Source: Yersinia alsatica
Lineage (GTDB): Bacteria > Pseudomonadota > Gammaproteobacteria > Enterobacterales > Enterobacteriaceae
Length of the DNA stretch: 64,000 nt
Assembly (NCBI RefSeq): GCF_902170305.1
Contig: NZ_CABHWW010000014.1
Coordinates: 62,001-126,000 of the forward strand
Reading direction: 5' to 3'
The notes under the pieces are model-generated. The model was not told the origin of the DNA. It did not search any database and saw only the letters and a program-made list of their open reading frames with translations. This document shows, in pieces, positions 1-10,764 of the stretch. Positions within the stretch are counted from its first letter, which is position 1. Each line of letters opens with the position of its first letter. The translations under genes and the position numbers were made by a program.

Positions 1-1
1 A

Positions 2-1024
2 CTGTGGGAAAAAACCGGGCATTGGGAGAACTATGCTGAGCATATGTTCACTACATCGTCGGAAAACCGCGAGTACTGCATCAAGCCAATGAACTGCCCA
101 GGACACGTGCAGATTTTCAACCAAGGGTTGAAGTCATACCGCGACCTGCCATTACGTATGGCAGAATTCGGTAGCTGCCATCGTAATGAGCCATCAGGCG
201 CACTACACGGCCTAATGCGCGTCCGTGGCTTTACACAGGATGATGCTCACATCTTTTGTACTGAAGAGCAGGTTCGCGATGAAGTGAACAGCTGCATTAA
301 GATGGTGTACGACATGTACAGCACCTTTGGCTTCGAAAAGATTGTGGTCAAATTGTCTACTCGTCCTGAGAAACGCATTGGCAGTGACGATTTATGGACT
401 CGCGCTGAAGACGATTTAGCGGCTGCGCTGACTGAAAATGGTATTCCATTTGATTATCAGCCGGGTGAAGGTGCCTTCTATGGTCCGAAAATTGAATTTA
501 CCTTGCATGATTGTTTGGATCGTGCGTGGCAGTGTGGTACCGTACAGCTCGATTTCTCATTACCGGGCCGCTTAAGTGCGTCTTACATCGGCGAAAATAA
601 CGATCGCCAGGTGCCAGTAATGATTCACCGGGCTATTTTGGGGTCAATGGAGCGCTTCATCGGGATTTTAACCGAAGAATATGCAGGCTTCTTCCCAACT
701 TGGTTAGCTCCGGTACAAGTCGTGGTGATGAATATCACCGATAGCCAGTCTGATTATGTCCAACAAGTGACCAAAAAACTGCAAGATGCAGGAATTCGGG
801 CAAAAGCGGACTTGAGAAATGAGAAGATTGGCTTTAAAATTCGTGAACATACGTTGCGTCGGGTTCCATATATGTTGGTCTGTGGCGATAAAGAGGTCGA
901 ATCAGGCAAGATTGCCGTTCGTACCCGCCGCGGGAAAGACTTAGGAAGCTTGGACGTCAACGTGGTCGTAGACCAGCTGCTAGCAGAAATTCGCAGCCGT
1001 AGTCTTCATCAACTGGAGGAATAA
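2..1024 (+). CDS. thrS: Threonyl-tRNA synthetase, C-terminal part (5' end outside window)
   Basis: Class II synthetase that charges tRNA-Thr in the cytoplasm. The reading frame is open from base 2 and gives about 340 residues, roughly the second half of a family that is usually near 640 aa; the editing domain and start lie upstream of the window. Seen: the zinc/active-site elements NCPGH, TQDDAH and [12 protein letters not shown], which carry the Cys and two His zinc ligands known in this family, followed by the C-terminal anticodon-binding domain from about [11 protein letters not shown]. It is followed after 3 nt by infC, the usual thrS-infC-rpmI-rplT order. The partial state is only the window edge, not a truncation. 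Confidence 0.97.
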   Translation: MWEKTGHWENYAEHMFTTSSENREYCIKPMNCPGHVQIFNQGLKSYRDLPLRMAEFGSCHRNEPSGALHGLMRVRGFTQDDAHIFCTEEQVRDEVNSCIKMVYDMYSTFGFEKIVVKLSTRPEKRIGSDDLWTRAEDDLAAALTENGIPFDYQPGEGAFYGPKIEFTLHDCLDRAWQCGTVQLDFSLPGRLSASYIGENNDRQVPVMIHRAILGSMERFIGILTEEYAGFFPTWLAPVQVVVMNITDSQSDYVQQVTKKLQDAGIRAKADLRNEKIGFKIREHTLRRVPYMLVCGDKEVESGKIAVRTRRGKDLGSLDVNVVVDQLLAEIRSRSLHQLEE

Positions 1025-1027
1025 AGT

Positions 1028-1579
1028 ATTAAAGGCGGAAAACGAGTTCAACCGGCGCGTCCTAATCGCATCAACAAAGAGATTCGCGCCACAGAAGTTC
1101 GCTTAACAGGCGTCGATGGTGAGCAGATTGGTATTGTCAGTCTGAATGAAGCTCTTGAAAAAGCTGAGGAAGCTGGTGTTGATTTAGTAGAAATCAGTCC
1201 GAATGCCGAGCCGCCGGTTTGCCGTATTATGGATTACGGCAAATTCCTCTATGAGAAGAGCAAGTCGACAAAAGAACAGAAGAAGAAGCAAAAAGTCATT
1301 CAGGTCAAGGAAATCAAATTCCGTCCTGGTACCGATGATGGCGACTATCAGGTCAAACTACGCAACCTGATTCGCTTTCTGGAAGATGGCGATAAAGCCA
1401 AAATCACCCTGCGTTTCCGTGGGCGTGAAATGGCGCACCAACAGATCGGCATGGAAGTTCTTAACCGTGTCAAAAAAGATCTGACTGAAGATTCTGATCT
1501 GGCCGTTGTGGAGTCTTTCCCGACTCGTATCGAAGGTCGTCAGATGATCATGGTGCTCGCACCTAAGAAGAGACAGTAA
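1028..1579 (+). CDS. infC: Translation initiation factor IF-3, AUU start
   Basis: IF-3 binds the 30S subunit, keeps it apart from 50S and proofreads initiation codons. I start the gene at ATT (1028), 3 nt after the thrS stop and downstream of GGAGGA at 1016-1021. The frame then reads [17 protein letters not shown] and gives 183 aa, close to the E. coli length of about 180; the first ATG (1229) would lose a third of the protein. The N-domain, lysine-rich linker ([11 protein letters not shown]) and C-domain are all intact. A rare AUU start is the known basis of IF-3 autoregulation, since IF-3 discriminates against its own start codon. This start is inferred from family knowledge plus the sequence. 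Confidence 0.95.
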   Translation: MKGGKRVQPARPNRINKEIRATEVRLTGVDGEQIGIVSLNEALEKAEEAGVDLVEISPNAEPPVCRIMDYGKFLYEKSKSTKEQKKKQKVIQVKEIKFRPGTDDGDYQVKLRNLIRFLEDGDKAKITLRFRGREMAHQQIGMEVLNRVKKDLTEDSDLAVVESFPTRIEGRQMIMVLAPKKRQ

Positions 1580-1590
1580 GGCATACAAGT

Positions 1591-1628
1591 AACAGGCTTC
1601 TCTGCGCTTGCGCAGTAAGAAGTCTGTT
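1591..1628 (+). promoter_or_regulatory. Stem-loop in the infC-rpmI gap, probable L20 translational operator
   Basis: The infC-rpmI gap holds a long interrupted stem: AACAG (1591-1595) pairs with CTGTT (1624-1628), CTTCT (1597-1601) with AGAAG (1618-1622), and CTGCG (1602-1606) with CGCAG (1611-1615). In E. coli a structured leader at this place is bound by L20, which represses rpmI and rplT. The structure is seen; the L20 role is inferred from the conserved position. Confidence 0.6.
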
Positions 1629-1675
1629 CGCCTAGCTAGCTCGTTGTAATTAACAATGCGAAGTGGATATATTCA

Positions 1676-1873
1676 ATGCCAAAAATTAAGACAGTACGCG
1701 GCGCCGCTAAGCGCTTCAAAAAGACCGCCAATGGTGGTTTTAAGCGTAAGCATGCTAACCTGCGTCATATTCTGACCAAAAAAGCTACTAAGCGTAAACG
1801 TCATTTACGTCCAAAAGGCCTGGTATCTAAGAACGATCTGGGTCTGGTCGTGGCATGTCTGCCGTACGCATAA
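1676..1873 (+). CDS. rpmI: 50S ribosomal protein bL35
   Basis: Small, very basic 65-aa component of the large ribosomal subunit. The start [17 protein letters not shown] is the family signature and the length is the usual one. It sits between infC and rplT with 37 nt before rplT, so it is almost certainly co-transcribed with both. Its translation is probably repressed by L20 through the structured leader just upstream. Confidence 0.97.
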
Positions 1874-1910
1874 GTAATTTTGGTTTGAATTAAGACGATA
1901 GGAGAAGTAA

Positions 1911-2267
<357 letters not shown>

Positions 2268-2277
2268 GTCAGAATTG

Positions 2278-2303
2278 AAGAGGGAGCTTGTCTCCCTCTT
2301 TTA
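2278..2303 (+). terminator. Intrinsic terminator after rplT
   Basis: A perfect 9-bp stem AAGAGGGAG/CTCCCTCTT with a 5-nt loop (CTTGT), then a short T-rich tail. Confidence 0.85.
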
Positions 2304-2335
2304 ATCTTTATCTTCTTGGAAAGAAGGTCGTTGTT

Positions 2336-2383
2336 ATGATGCATGCAGTTACTTTTCGCTTCTTTTTTTACTTTAGCGCCTGA
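2336..2383 (+). CDS. pheM: Phenylalanine operon leader peptide
   Basis: A 15-codon ORF reading MMHAVTFRFFFYFSA, with five Phe codons within seven residues (F-R-F-F-F-Y-F), directly upstream of a terminator/antiterminator structure and pheS. E. coli PheM is the same kind of peptide (about 14 aa, also with the core FRFFFYFS). Ribosome stalling on these Phe codons when charged tRNA-Phe is scarce should favour the antiterminator. Translation could begin at either of two adjacent ATGs (2336 or 2339). It is too short for ordinary gene finders. Confidence 0.92.
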   Translation: MMHAVTFRFFFYFSA

Positions 2384-2388
2384 TTCCA

Positions 2389-2454
2389 GGAGGCTTGCGC
2401 GTAAGAATAGAAACGAAAAATAGCGCCTAAGCCTCCCATCGTGGAGGCTTTTTT
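2389..2454 (+). promoter_or_regulatory. phe attenuator: antiterminator and intrinsic terminator
   Basis: The terminator stem is AAGCCTCC (2429-2436) with GGAGGCTT (2443-2450), loop CATCGT, then T2449-T2454. The same GGAGGCTT occurs at 2389-2396, right after the pheM stop. It extends to GGAGGCTTGCGC and can pair with GCGC (2423-2426) plus AAGCCTCC, so the two structures exclude each other. This is the classic attenuator layout for pheST. All pairings are seen in the sequence; the mechanism is family knowledge. Confidence 0.9.
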
Positions 2455-2623
2455 GTTTGTATTTCAGAGGTTTATTAGAGCCTCTGAGTAGGCACTACTT
2501 GCGGGTTTTGATTAAGTCCGGCATTTTTAGGTAAACCTGTAGATTTTTATAAGAGTGTTGAATATTAGATTTTCAGTTATTGAGCCTGCATGCGCGGCTT
2601 TAGATGGCTGTATTTCTATATAG

Positions 2624-3733
<1,110 letters not shown>

Positions 3734-3747
3734 GGCGGGAATATCTC

Positions 3748-6135
3748 ATGAAATTCAGTGAACTTTGGTTACGCGAATGGGTAAACCCAGCCATTAGCAG
3801 TGATGATCTAGCCCATCAAATAACTATGGCCGGTTTAGAAGTTGATGGTGTAGAGCCAGTCGCCGGCGAATTTAATGGTGTGGTTGTCGGCCACGTAGTT
3901 GAATGCGGCCAGCATCCAAATGCAGATAAATTGCGAGTCACCAAAATTGATGTAGGCGGTGACCGTTTATTGGACATCGTTTGTGGTGCACCTAACTGCC
4001 GTCAGGGCTTGAAAGTTGCTGTTGCCACTGTGGGTGCCGTTTTGCCGGGCGATTTCAAAATTAAAGCCGCAAAACTGCGCGGCGAGCCATCTGAGGGCAT
4101 GCTGTGCTCTTTCTCTGAACTGGCTATTTCAGAAGATCACGATGGTATTATTGAGTTGCCTGCTGATGCGCCAATTGGTGTTGACCTGCGCGAATATCTG
4201 CATCTGAACGATAAAACCATCGAAATCAGTGTTACGCCAAACCGGGCCGATTGCTTAGGTATTATCGGCGTAGCGCGCGATGTGGCGGTAGTAAACCAAT
4301 TGCCATTAACCGAGCCAGACATGAGCCCGGTTGCAGCCGCCATTACTGATACTTTCCCTATCCGCGTAGATGCTCCACAAGCGTGTCCACGCTATCTGGG
4401 GCGCGTAGTTAAAGGGATTAATGTCAAAGCTGCGACGCCACTGTGGATGCGCGAGAAGCTGCGTCGCTGCGGAATTCGTTCAATTGATCCGGTTGTTGAC
4501 GTCACCAACTTCGTCTTGTTGGAGTTAGGTCAGCCGATGCATGCGTTTGATCTTGACCGTATCGACGGTGGGATTATTGTCCGTCTGGCGGCGGAAGGTG
4601 AAGAGCTGACACTACTGGATGGTACGAAAGCCAAACTGAATGCCGACACTCTGGTTATTGCTGATCAGCAAAAACCGCTGGCGATGGCTGGTATTTTTGG
4701 TGGTGAACATTCTGGTGTTAATGAAGAGACCCGCAATGTATTGCTGGAATCGGCATTCTTTAGCCCACTGTCAATTACCGGGCGTGCGCGCCGACATGGT
4801 CTGCATACTGATGCTTCTCATCGTTATGAGCGTGGTGTGGATCCTGCGTTGCAACATAAAGCCATTGAACGCGCTACACGTTTGTTGCTTGATATCTGCG
4901 GCGGAGAAGCCGGCCCGGTTATTGATGTGACCGCAACGGCTGAATTGCCAAAACGCGCCACTATTACGTTGCGTCGTGAAAAACTGGACCGCCTGATTGG
5001 TCACCACGTCCCGTCAGAGCAAGTTAGTGACATTCTGCGCCGTCTTGGTTGTCAGGTAACAGAACTGGGTTCTGACTGGCAGGCAGTAGCACCAAGCTGG
5101 CGTTTCGATATGGAAATCGAAGAAGATTTGGTGGAAGAAGTTGCCCGCATCTATGGCTATAACAATATTCCAGATGTGCCAATTAAAGCTGATCTGATCA
5201 TGACGAAACATCGTGAAGCTAAGTTATCACTCAAGCGAGTGAAGACCGCTTTAGTCGATCGCGGCTACCAGGAAGCAATTACTTACAGTTTTGTTGACCC
5301 TAAAGTGCAAGCGTTACTGCACCCGCAGCAAGAAGCCTTAATCTTGCCAAGTCCGATCTCTGTTGATATGTCTGCAATGCGGTTGTCATTGTTGACAGGT
5401 TTACTGTCGGCGGTAGTGTATAACCAGAATCGTCAGCAATCTCGCTTGCGTTTATTTGAAAGTGGCTTACGCTTTGTACCTGATAGTACAGCAGATCTCG
5501 GGGTTAGACAGGATCTCATGCTAGCCGGTGTGATTGCCGGCCATCGTTATGATGAACATTGGGATCTGGCGCGCCAGCCGATCGACTTCTATGATTTGAA
5601 GGGCGATTTGGAAGCAATTCTGGAACTTACCGGCAAATTATCTGATGTTCAATTCCGTGCAGAAGCTCATCCTGCACTGCATCCTGGGCAGAGTGCTGCA
5701 ATTTATTTATCAGGGGAACACATTGGTTTCATTGGTGTAGTTCATCCTGAACTGGAACGTAAGCTCGATCTAAATGGTCGCACTGTGGTGTTTGAAGTGC
5801 AGTGGAACAAGCTCGCAGACCGCGCCGTGCCTCAGGCCAGCGAGATTTCGCGCTTCCCGGCAAACCGTCGTGATATTGCCGTTGTAGTGGCTGAAAACGT
5901 TCCCGCAGAAGATATTTTGGCGGAGTGTAAGAAAGTTGGCGCAAATCAGGCAGTTGGCGTAAACTTGTTTGATGTGTACCGTGGCAAGGGCGTAGCAGAA
6001 GGTTATAAGAGTCTGGCTATTAGTCTGGTGTTGCAGGATACCGCCCGTACACTGGAAGAAGAGGAGATCGCCGCTACTGTCGCAAGATGTGTAGAGGCGT
6101 TAAAACAGCGATTCCAAGCATCCTTGAGGGATTGA
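3748..6135 (+). CDS. pheT: Phenylalanyl-tRNA synthetase beta subunit
   Basis: A 795-aa beta subunit, the same length as in E. coli. It supplies the tRNA-binding and editing domains to PheST. Seen in order: a short N-terminal region, an OB-fold tRNA-binding domain around [19 protein letters not shown], the B3/B4 editing region, the B5 domain, and a C-terminal anticodon-binding (FDX-ACB) domain around [14 protein letters not shown]. The start is preceded by GGCGGGAA. It ends 4 nt before ihfA, so ihfA is expected on the same transcript, as in E. coli. Confidence 0.97.
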
Positions 6136-6139
6136 ACCT

Positions 6140-6436
6140 ATGGCGCTTACTAAAGCTGAAATGTCAGAACATCTATTTGAAAAGCTAGGGCTTAGCAAAC
6201 GAGATGCCAAAGATCTGGTTGAGTTATTCTTTGAAGAGGTACGTCGTGCTCTTGAGAATGGCGAACAGGTCAAACTGTCTGGCTTTGGCAATTTTGATCT
6301 GCGAGACAAGAACCAACGTCCGGGCCGTAATCCGAAGACGGGTGAGGACATTCCTATTACGGCGCGCCGTGTGGTGACTTTCCGTCCAGGACAAAAGCTA
6401 AAAAGCCGGGTAGAGAGTGCCACTCCAAAAGAGTGA
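6140..6436 (+). CDS. ihfA: Integration host factor alpha subunit
   Basis: A 98-aa nucleoid DNA-bending protein of the HU/IHF family, which works as a heterodimer with IhfB. The start [20 protein letters not shown] and the DNA-intercalating beta arm with the [10 protein letters not shown] motif are typical, and length is standard. Only 4 nt separate it from pheT, so it is the last gene of the pheMST-ihfA unit, followed by a strong terminator at 6451-6475. IHF is a global architectural factor for transcription, recombination and phage integration. Confidence 0.97.
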
Positions 6437-6450
6437 GTATTTTCAGAACA

Positions 6451-6475
6451 AAAGGCCGCGTAAGCGGCCTTTTTC
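6451..6475 (+). terminator. Intrinsic terminator after ihfA
   Basis: Stem AGGCCGC/GCGGCCT with a GTAA tetraloop followed by TTTTTC. Confidence 0.9.
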
Positions 6476-6853
6476 TTTTTCAGCTATACTCCCTAGGAAG
6501 GAGCGGTATTTATTGTTACTGGCGCGGATGCTATCTATCAGCAAACATTCGAGGTCTAATACGAGGAAGTGCTATTTGAACACTACCTGATGCGCTTTAA
6601 CTGTTTTCGCAGTGGAAAAGAGGGCAGATAATGTCATTAGTGTGATGGAACACATCACTTATCGATAAAAATATTAAGGATTAATCTTAATTTCTAATAG
6701 AGTAAACACGTAATTAATTAGGGCTGATGCATTATCACAATAATAAGAGAGTTTGATTAAAGTACCCGAGATGATAAATCATTTAATATCAATAAAATAT
6801 AAATTAGATTTTTCTTATTGAAAATAACTTAATACACCTCGGGCACATTTAGC
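6476..6853. other. AT-rich non-coding stretch with one inverted repeat
   Basis: No credible ORF between the ihfA terminator and the small lipoprotein gene on the minus strand. The right part is AT-rich. The one structure I note is a perfect inverted repeat GTGATG-N5-CATCAC at 6642-6658, which could be a regulator site. Nothing else is supportable here. Confidence 0.5.
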
Positions 6854-6997
6854 CTAAAGTGACGGGTTATTATAATGCATGCCTGGACCACCACCATGAC
6901 CGCCGCCATGCCCGCCACCTGGAGGTGGGAAGATACAGCAAGCGGATAATACTGAACTCAGTAAGAGCACACTTAGCATTAGTGTTACACGTCGCAT
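6854..6997 (-). CDS. Small Gly/His-rich lipoprotein (47 aa)
   Basis: A 48-codon minus-strand ORF not covered by longer ORFs. It begins MRRVTLMLSVLLLSSVLSAC: two Arg, a hydrophobic core and a lipobox LSAC with the lipidated Cys at residue 20. The mature part is about 28 residues: Cys-Cys, then IFPPP, then GGGHGGGHGGG and a short polar tail. GAGAT lies about 6-10 nt upstream of the ATG. The mature peptide would be an acylated, metal-binding-looking (Cys, His) tag in the envelope. It stands alone, with the divergent secreted DUF2502 gene to its right. I do not recognise a named family. The signal peptide and lipobox make it a real gene more likely than not. Confidence 0.7.
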   Translation of the reverse strand: MRRVTLMLSVLLLSSVLSACCIFPPPGGGHGGGHGGGPGMHYNNPSL

Positions 6998-7249
6998 TCT
7001 ATTTATCTCATCGTTAAATTATGTGGGTAAATACGAGCGACAATTGTAATTCAATATAAAAGTAGCCACTGTCAGTTCAGTGTTAAGATGTGTTAGAAAC
7101 AGTCGTGAGCAATAATATCAGCTATGAAATAATTGTATGGATATCGTAAGAATTATGCAATGAAATAGAAAATGGGAAGTTATCTCATAGAAGGAAGATA
7201 TTTACGCTGATATATATTTATCAACTGCTCATAATACATTCGGACTTAT

Positions 7250-7741
7250 ATGAAAAAATATCTCTTGCTACTGGGTGTTCTGTCGTTAATGCCGCTGGCC
7301 GTGCAGGCAGATGTGTCACTTGATATCAATATGCCCGGTGTCAGTTTGCACTTAGGCGATCAAGATAACCGTGGTTATTACTGGGATGGCTATGATTGGC
7401 GTCCGCCACAATGGTGGCATGAACACCGAGGTGCTCATATTGGTGATCGTAATGAGCGAGGCTATTATTGGGATGGAGGTCGCTGGCAGCGTCCACCTGA
7501 GCATGATGGCCGCAACCCGTTCCGTGGGCAAGAACATGGGGAGCAACGGCATAATGACCACGATGACCATGGTAATCAGCCAAGACATAATGAAAATAAC
7601 GGGCACGGGCAACCGGGTAATCATGGCGGGCAGGGCAACAATGGCCCGCAAGGTGGTTCAAATAGTCATGGCAGCCCAAATAATGGTGGTGGCCGTGGAG
7701 GTCAGCAGGTTTACCCGCCACAGAATAATGGTAATCGCTGA
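7250..7741 (+). CDS. Secreted DUF2502 (YpeC-like) protein with a His/Asn/Gly-rich tail
   Basis: A 163-aa protein with a clear signal peptide (MKKYLLLLGVLSLMPLAVQA, cut before D21), so periplasmic or secreted. Residues 36-53 and 65-83 are two copies of a motif of the form GDxxxRGYYWDGxxWxRPP, the hallmark I associate with DUF2502/YpeC proteins. The rest, from about residue 84, is a low-complexity His, Asn, Gly, Gln tail without hydrophobic core. The ribosome binding site is weak. Long overlapping ORFs on both strands here reflect its biased codon content and are not genes. Function unknown; the His-rich tail suggests metal or proton binding, which is inference. Confidence 0.8.
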   Translation: MKKYLLLLGVLSLMPLAVQADVSLDINMPGVSLHLGDQDNRGYYWDGYDWRPPQWWHEHRGAHIGDRNERGYYWDGGRWQRPPEHDGRNPFRGQEHGEQRHNDHDDHGNQPRHNENNGHGQPGNHGGQGNNGPQGGSNSHGSPNNGGGRGGQQVYPPQNNGNR

Positions 7742-7930
7742 TATCCCTGACTTTTTGCGAGATGCTGGCGGAGGTTTGCGACAGAGCGGCAGCGCGAAAT
7801 ATAGTGGGCATCGCCAATAATAGATGAGCGCTAATTTTGCCTCTAAAAATCAGGGGCAAGATTAGCGCTTTCTATCAAAAAAAGTCATATTTTTCATGCA
7901 AATCTTCCCCTTCTTACATTAACCCCCTAA

Positions 7931-8056
7931 TATACCCTTCATCTTTCAAGTTGCAGGTGTGTTGGCCGTAGACAAACACCCAAGTCACTGACTTGAGTAA
8001 ATTCATTGAAATTTTCTTGTTTGCCGCCTTCCTACATATTGAGGTCTATTGGGTAT
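7931..8056 (-). repeat. ERIC-type element, inverted orientation
   Basis: A 126-bp intergenic element bounded by TATACCC and GGGTAT. Inside it reads CTTTCAAGTTGCAGG, GTGTTGGC, CACTGACTTGAGTAA and TTGCCGCCTTCCTAC, the order expected of an ERIC repeat read from its other strand. The central part is diverged. It lies in the gap before btuC, which otherwise holds no gene. Confidence 0.75.
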
Positions 8057-8118
8057 CTCAGTGCCTAATAGAAATCTGATATCTTCAGGTAAATTCTGAG
8101 GTAATGGCCGAGGATGTA

Positions 8119-9126
8119 ATGCAGACCAGTCAGTTATTTACCGCACTTCAACAGCGGCAACAACAGCGTGATCACCGTTATATCAAAGGATTAGTGGTTA
8201 CATTGGTCTTAGCGCTGGCCATCAGCTTGTGTGCCGGTGACATTTGGCTTTGGCCAACACAGTGGTTTAGTGAATACGGGCAATTATTTGTCTGGCAGTT
8301 GCGCATGCCCAGAGCTTTGGCTGTCATGATGGTGGGGGCCAGCCTTGCTGTCTCTGGTGCGGTTATGCAGGCTTTATTTGAAAATCCGTTGGCAGAACCG
8401 GGCTTGTTAGGGGTGGCAAATGGCGCCGGTGTCGCGCTGGTTATGGCCGTATTATTGGGCCATGGATTGCTGCCTATCTGGTTTCTGAGCGCTTGTGCTA
8501 TTGCCGGGGCTTTATTAATGACGGCGCTGCTACTGGGTTTTGCCCGGCGACGTTTATTAACCAATGCTCGCCTGCTATTGGTTGGCGTTGCATTGGGAAT
8601 TGTGTGTAGCGCCATTATGACTTGGGCCGTCTATTTCAGTACCAGTCTGGATTTACGCCAGTTAATGTATTGGATGATGGGCGGATTTAGTGGTATTGAC
8701 TGGCGACAGCAAGGATTGGTACTAGCACTATTACCTATTGTGGTATGGCTGTGCTGCCAGGGGCGGGTACTTAATTTCATGTCTCTTGGTGAGCAGCAAG
8801 CAAGGCAATTAGGTATTCCTCTTCATCTGTGGCGCAATTTATTAGTGTTGGCAATTGGCCTACTCGTTGGTATCAGTGTTGCTTTGGCTGGCGTTATCAG
8901 TTTTATCGGTCTGGTTATCCCGCATATCTTGCGGTTAACAGGCTTAACTGATCAACGCCGATTATTGGTCGGATGTGCATTGGCGGGAGGAGGGATATTG
9001 TTGCTGGCTGATGTCGTCGCGCGTATCGCGTTATTCTCCGCTGAATTACCTATTGGTGTTGTGACTGCTACATTAGGTTCGCCACTATTTATCTGGTTGC
9101 TGACCAGAGTGAACCGTGTAAAGTGA
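8119..9126 (+). CDS. btuC: Vitamin B12 ABC transporter, permease subunit
   Basis: Inner-membrane permease of BtuCDF, which imports cobalamin from the periplasm. I choose ATG 8119, behind GAGG at 8109-8112, giving 335 aa; an in-frame ATG at 8104 is possible but less well placed. Many hydrophobic segments fit the ten-helix FecCD/BtuC fold, with conserved [20 protein letters not shown] near residue 60 and [10 protein letters not shown] near residue 260. Gene order btuC-btuE-btuD matches E. coli downstream of ihfA. No cobalamin riboswitch is visible upstream; only an ERIC element is. Confidence 0.93.
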   Translation: MQTSQLFTALQQRQQQRDHRYIKGLVVTLVLALAISLCAGDIWLWPTQWFSEYGQLFVWQLRMPRALAVMMVGASLAVSGAVMQALFENPLAEPGLLGVANGAGVALVMAVLLGHGLLPIWFLSACAIAGALLMTALLLGFARRRLLTNARLLLVGVALGIVCSAIMTWAVYFSTSLDLRQLMYWMMGGFSGIDWRQQGLVLALLPIVVWLCCQGRVLNFMSLGEQQARQLGIPLHLWRNLLVLAIGLLVGISVALAGVISFIGLVIPHILRLTGLTDQRRLLVGCALAGGGILLLADVVARIALFSAELPIGVVTATLGSPLFIWLLTRVNRVK

Positions 9127-9195
9127 TCTGCCTAGCGCAGATTTATACGCCTGTGGGTTCATCTGTTTATTATTGCTGAATAAGGATTCTTCCCG

Positions 9196-9750
9196 ATGAG
9201 TCATACAATTTATTCCATTCCGGTAAAAACCATTGAAGGCCAATCAGTTAAACTGGAACAGTATAAAGGTTCGGTTTTGTTGGTGGTTAATGTGGCCTCG
9301 CAGTGCGGTCTAACCAAACAATATGAAGGCTTGGAAAATCTGTATAAGACATACAAGCAGCAAGGGTTTGAAGTGTTGGGTTTCCCAAGTAACGAATTCG
9401 CCGGGCAAGAGCCGGGTAGCGATGAAGAAATTCAGGCATTCTGCCGTGGTACGTTCGGCGTTGACTTCCCAATGTTTAGCAAAATTGAAGTTAATGGCCC
9501 GCAACGTCATCCTTTATATCAGCAATTGATTGCAGCAAAACCGGCGGCAGTAAAACCGGAAGGCAGTGAGTTTTATCAGCGGTTGGCGAGTAAGGGCCGT
9601 GAGCCGAAACAGGCAGGTGATATTCTGTGGAATTTTGAAAAATTCTTAATTGGCCGGGATGGTGTAGTACTTGAACGCTTTGCTCCGGATATGACGCCAG
9701 AAGATCCTATTTTGATTAGTGCGGTGACTCGGGCATTGGCCGCTCACTAA
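9196..9750 (+). CDS. btuE: Glutathione/thioredoxin peroxidase BtuE
   Basis: A 184-aa glutathione peroxidase family enzyme that reduces peroxides. Seen: the peroxidatic site NVASQCGLT with Cys rather than selenocysteine, the FPSNEFAGQEPG element, and WNFEKFLIGRDG with the conserved Trp and Asn. The length is standard for E. coli BtuE. It lies within the btuC-btuD unit, although the E. coli enzyme is not needed for B12 import. The ribosome binding site is near AAGGATTC. Confidence 0.95.
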   Translation: MSHTIYSIPVKTIEGQSVKLEQYKGSVLLVVNVASQCGLTKQYEGLENLYKTYKQQGFEVLGFPSNEFAGQEPGSDEEIQAFCRGTFGVDFPMFSKIEVNGPQRHPLYQQLIAAKPAAVKPEGSEFYQRLASKGREPKQAGDILWNFEKFLIGRDGVVLERFAPDMTPEDPILISAVTRALAAH

Positions 9751-9772
9751 TACTGATGGAAAAATTATTCTG

Positions 9773-10531
9773 ATGCTATTGCAACTCAGCGATGTCAATG
9801 TAGAAACTCGCCTGGCACCTTTTTCATCTCAGGTAAAAGCTGGGTTGCAAATTCATTTGATCGGCCCAAATGGGGCAGGGAAAAGCACTTTGCTGGCTTC
9901 ACTGGCTGGCCTGTTACCTGCAAGGGGCGATATTGTTCTGGTAGGAAAATCGTTACCACTCTATTCAGGGCATGAATTGGCCCGGCTGCGCGCATATTTA
10001 TCTCAGCAGCAATCGGCGCTGACAATGATGCCAGTTTTCCAATATCTTTCTCTCTATCAGCCCGCGGGCGTCGCTGTGGAAGCTGTAGCAGAGACGATTG
10101 GCTACCTGTGTCAAAAGCTACGATTAACGGATAAATTATCACGAATGCTGTCACAACTTTCCGGTGGTGAGTGGCAACGTGTTCGTCTTGCTGCCGTATT
10201 TTTGCAGGTTTGGCCGGATATTAATCCAGACAGCAAATTGCTATTACTTGATGAGCCTTACACTGGCTTAGATGTAGCACAGAAGGTTGCATTGGACGGC
10301 TTGTTGCGTGAGTTTTGCTCTGCTGGGCGCAGTGCAATAATCAGTGCACACGACCTCAATCATACTTTGCAACAGGCTGACCAAGTTTGGTTAATGGCCA
10401 GTGGGAAGGTGTTGGCGCAAGGAGAGACTAAGCACGTGATGGAAGCGAATATGTTGTCTGAAGTATTCGAAGTCGATTTCCAAATTCATAGTTTTAATCA
10501 ACAGAATTGGATTATTACAAAAAACGGTTAA
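9773..10531 (+). CDS. btuD: Vitamin B12 ABC transporter, ATPase subunit
   Basis: A 252-aa cytoplasmic nucleotide-binding subunit for BtuC. Seen: Walker A GPNGAGKST near residue 33, signature LSGGEWQRVRLA near residue 128, Walker B LLLLDEPYTGLD and the switch histidine in ISAHDLNHT. It follows btuE after 22 nt. In E. coli the next gene is nlpC; here the arn operon comes in between. Confidence 0.95.
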   Translation: MLLQLSDVNVETRLAPFSSQVKAGLQIHLIGPNGAGKSTLLASLAGLLPARGDIVLVGKSLPLYSGHELARLRAYLSQQQSALTMMPVFQYLSLYQPAGVAVEAVAETIGYLCQKLRLTDKLSRMLSQLSGGEWQRVRLAAVFLQVWPDINPDSKLLLLDEPYTGLDVAQKVALDGLLREFCSAGRSAIISAHDLNHTLQQADQVWLMASGKVLAQGETKHVMEANMLSEVFEVDFQIHSFNQQNWIITKNG

Positions 10532-10764
10532 AGCTTACATTTACCTATTTATCTGAGTTCGGTTGGTCGAATTAATATCCTTTAATTATGATTTTCACAC
10601 TAATTATTATAGTTCCTGCCGCTGCATGTCTTAAACGCTAAAATAGCGCAACCCCCCATTATAGTCACCGATATCAGTTTGTGCCAATTGCTTGATTTTT
10701 CATGCAAAAAAAATAATTTCAATATGAATTAATTACTAAAAATATATTTACAAAAAACACCTAT

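Noticed and set aside
1028-1228. infC frameshift or truncation, since the first ATG is at 1229
   Set aside because: The frame is intact from an AUU codon at 1028, the known unusual start of infC.
7341-7859. Long ORFs on both strands over the DUF2502 gene
   Set aside because: They arise from the His/Asn/Gly codon bias of the real gene and have no signal peptide, family or ribosome binding site of their own.
7742-8118. Cobalamin riboswitch before btuC
   Set aside because: No B12-box-like sequence seen; the gap is mostly an ERIC element.
8119-10531. btuC and btuD as the missing heme permease and ATPase (hmuU/hmuV)
   Set aside because: Same protein families, but the btuC-btuE-btuD order next to ihfA is exactly the cobalamin locus of E. 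coli. Their use by HmuT would be speculation.
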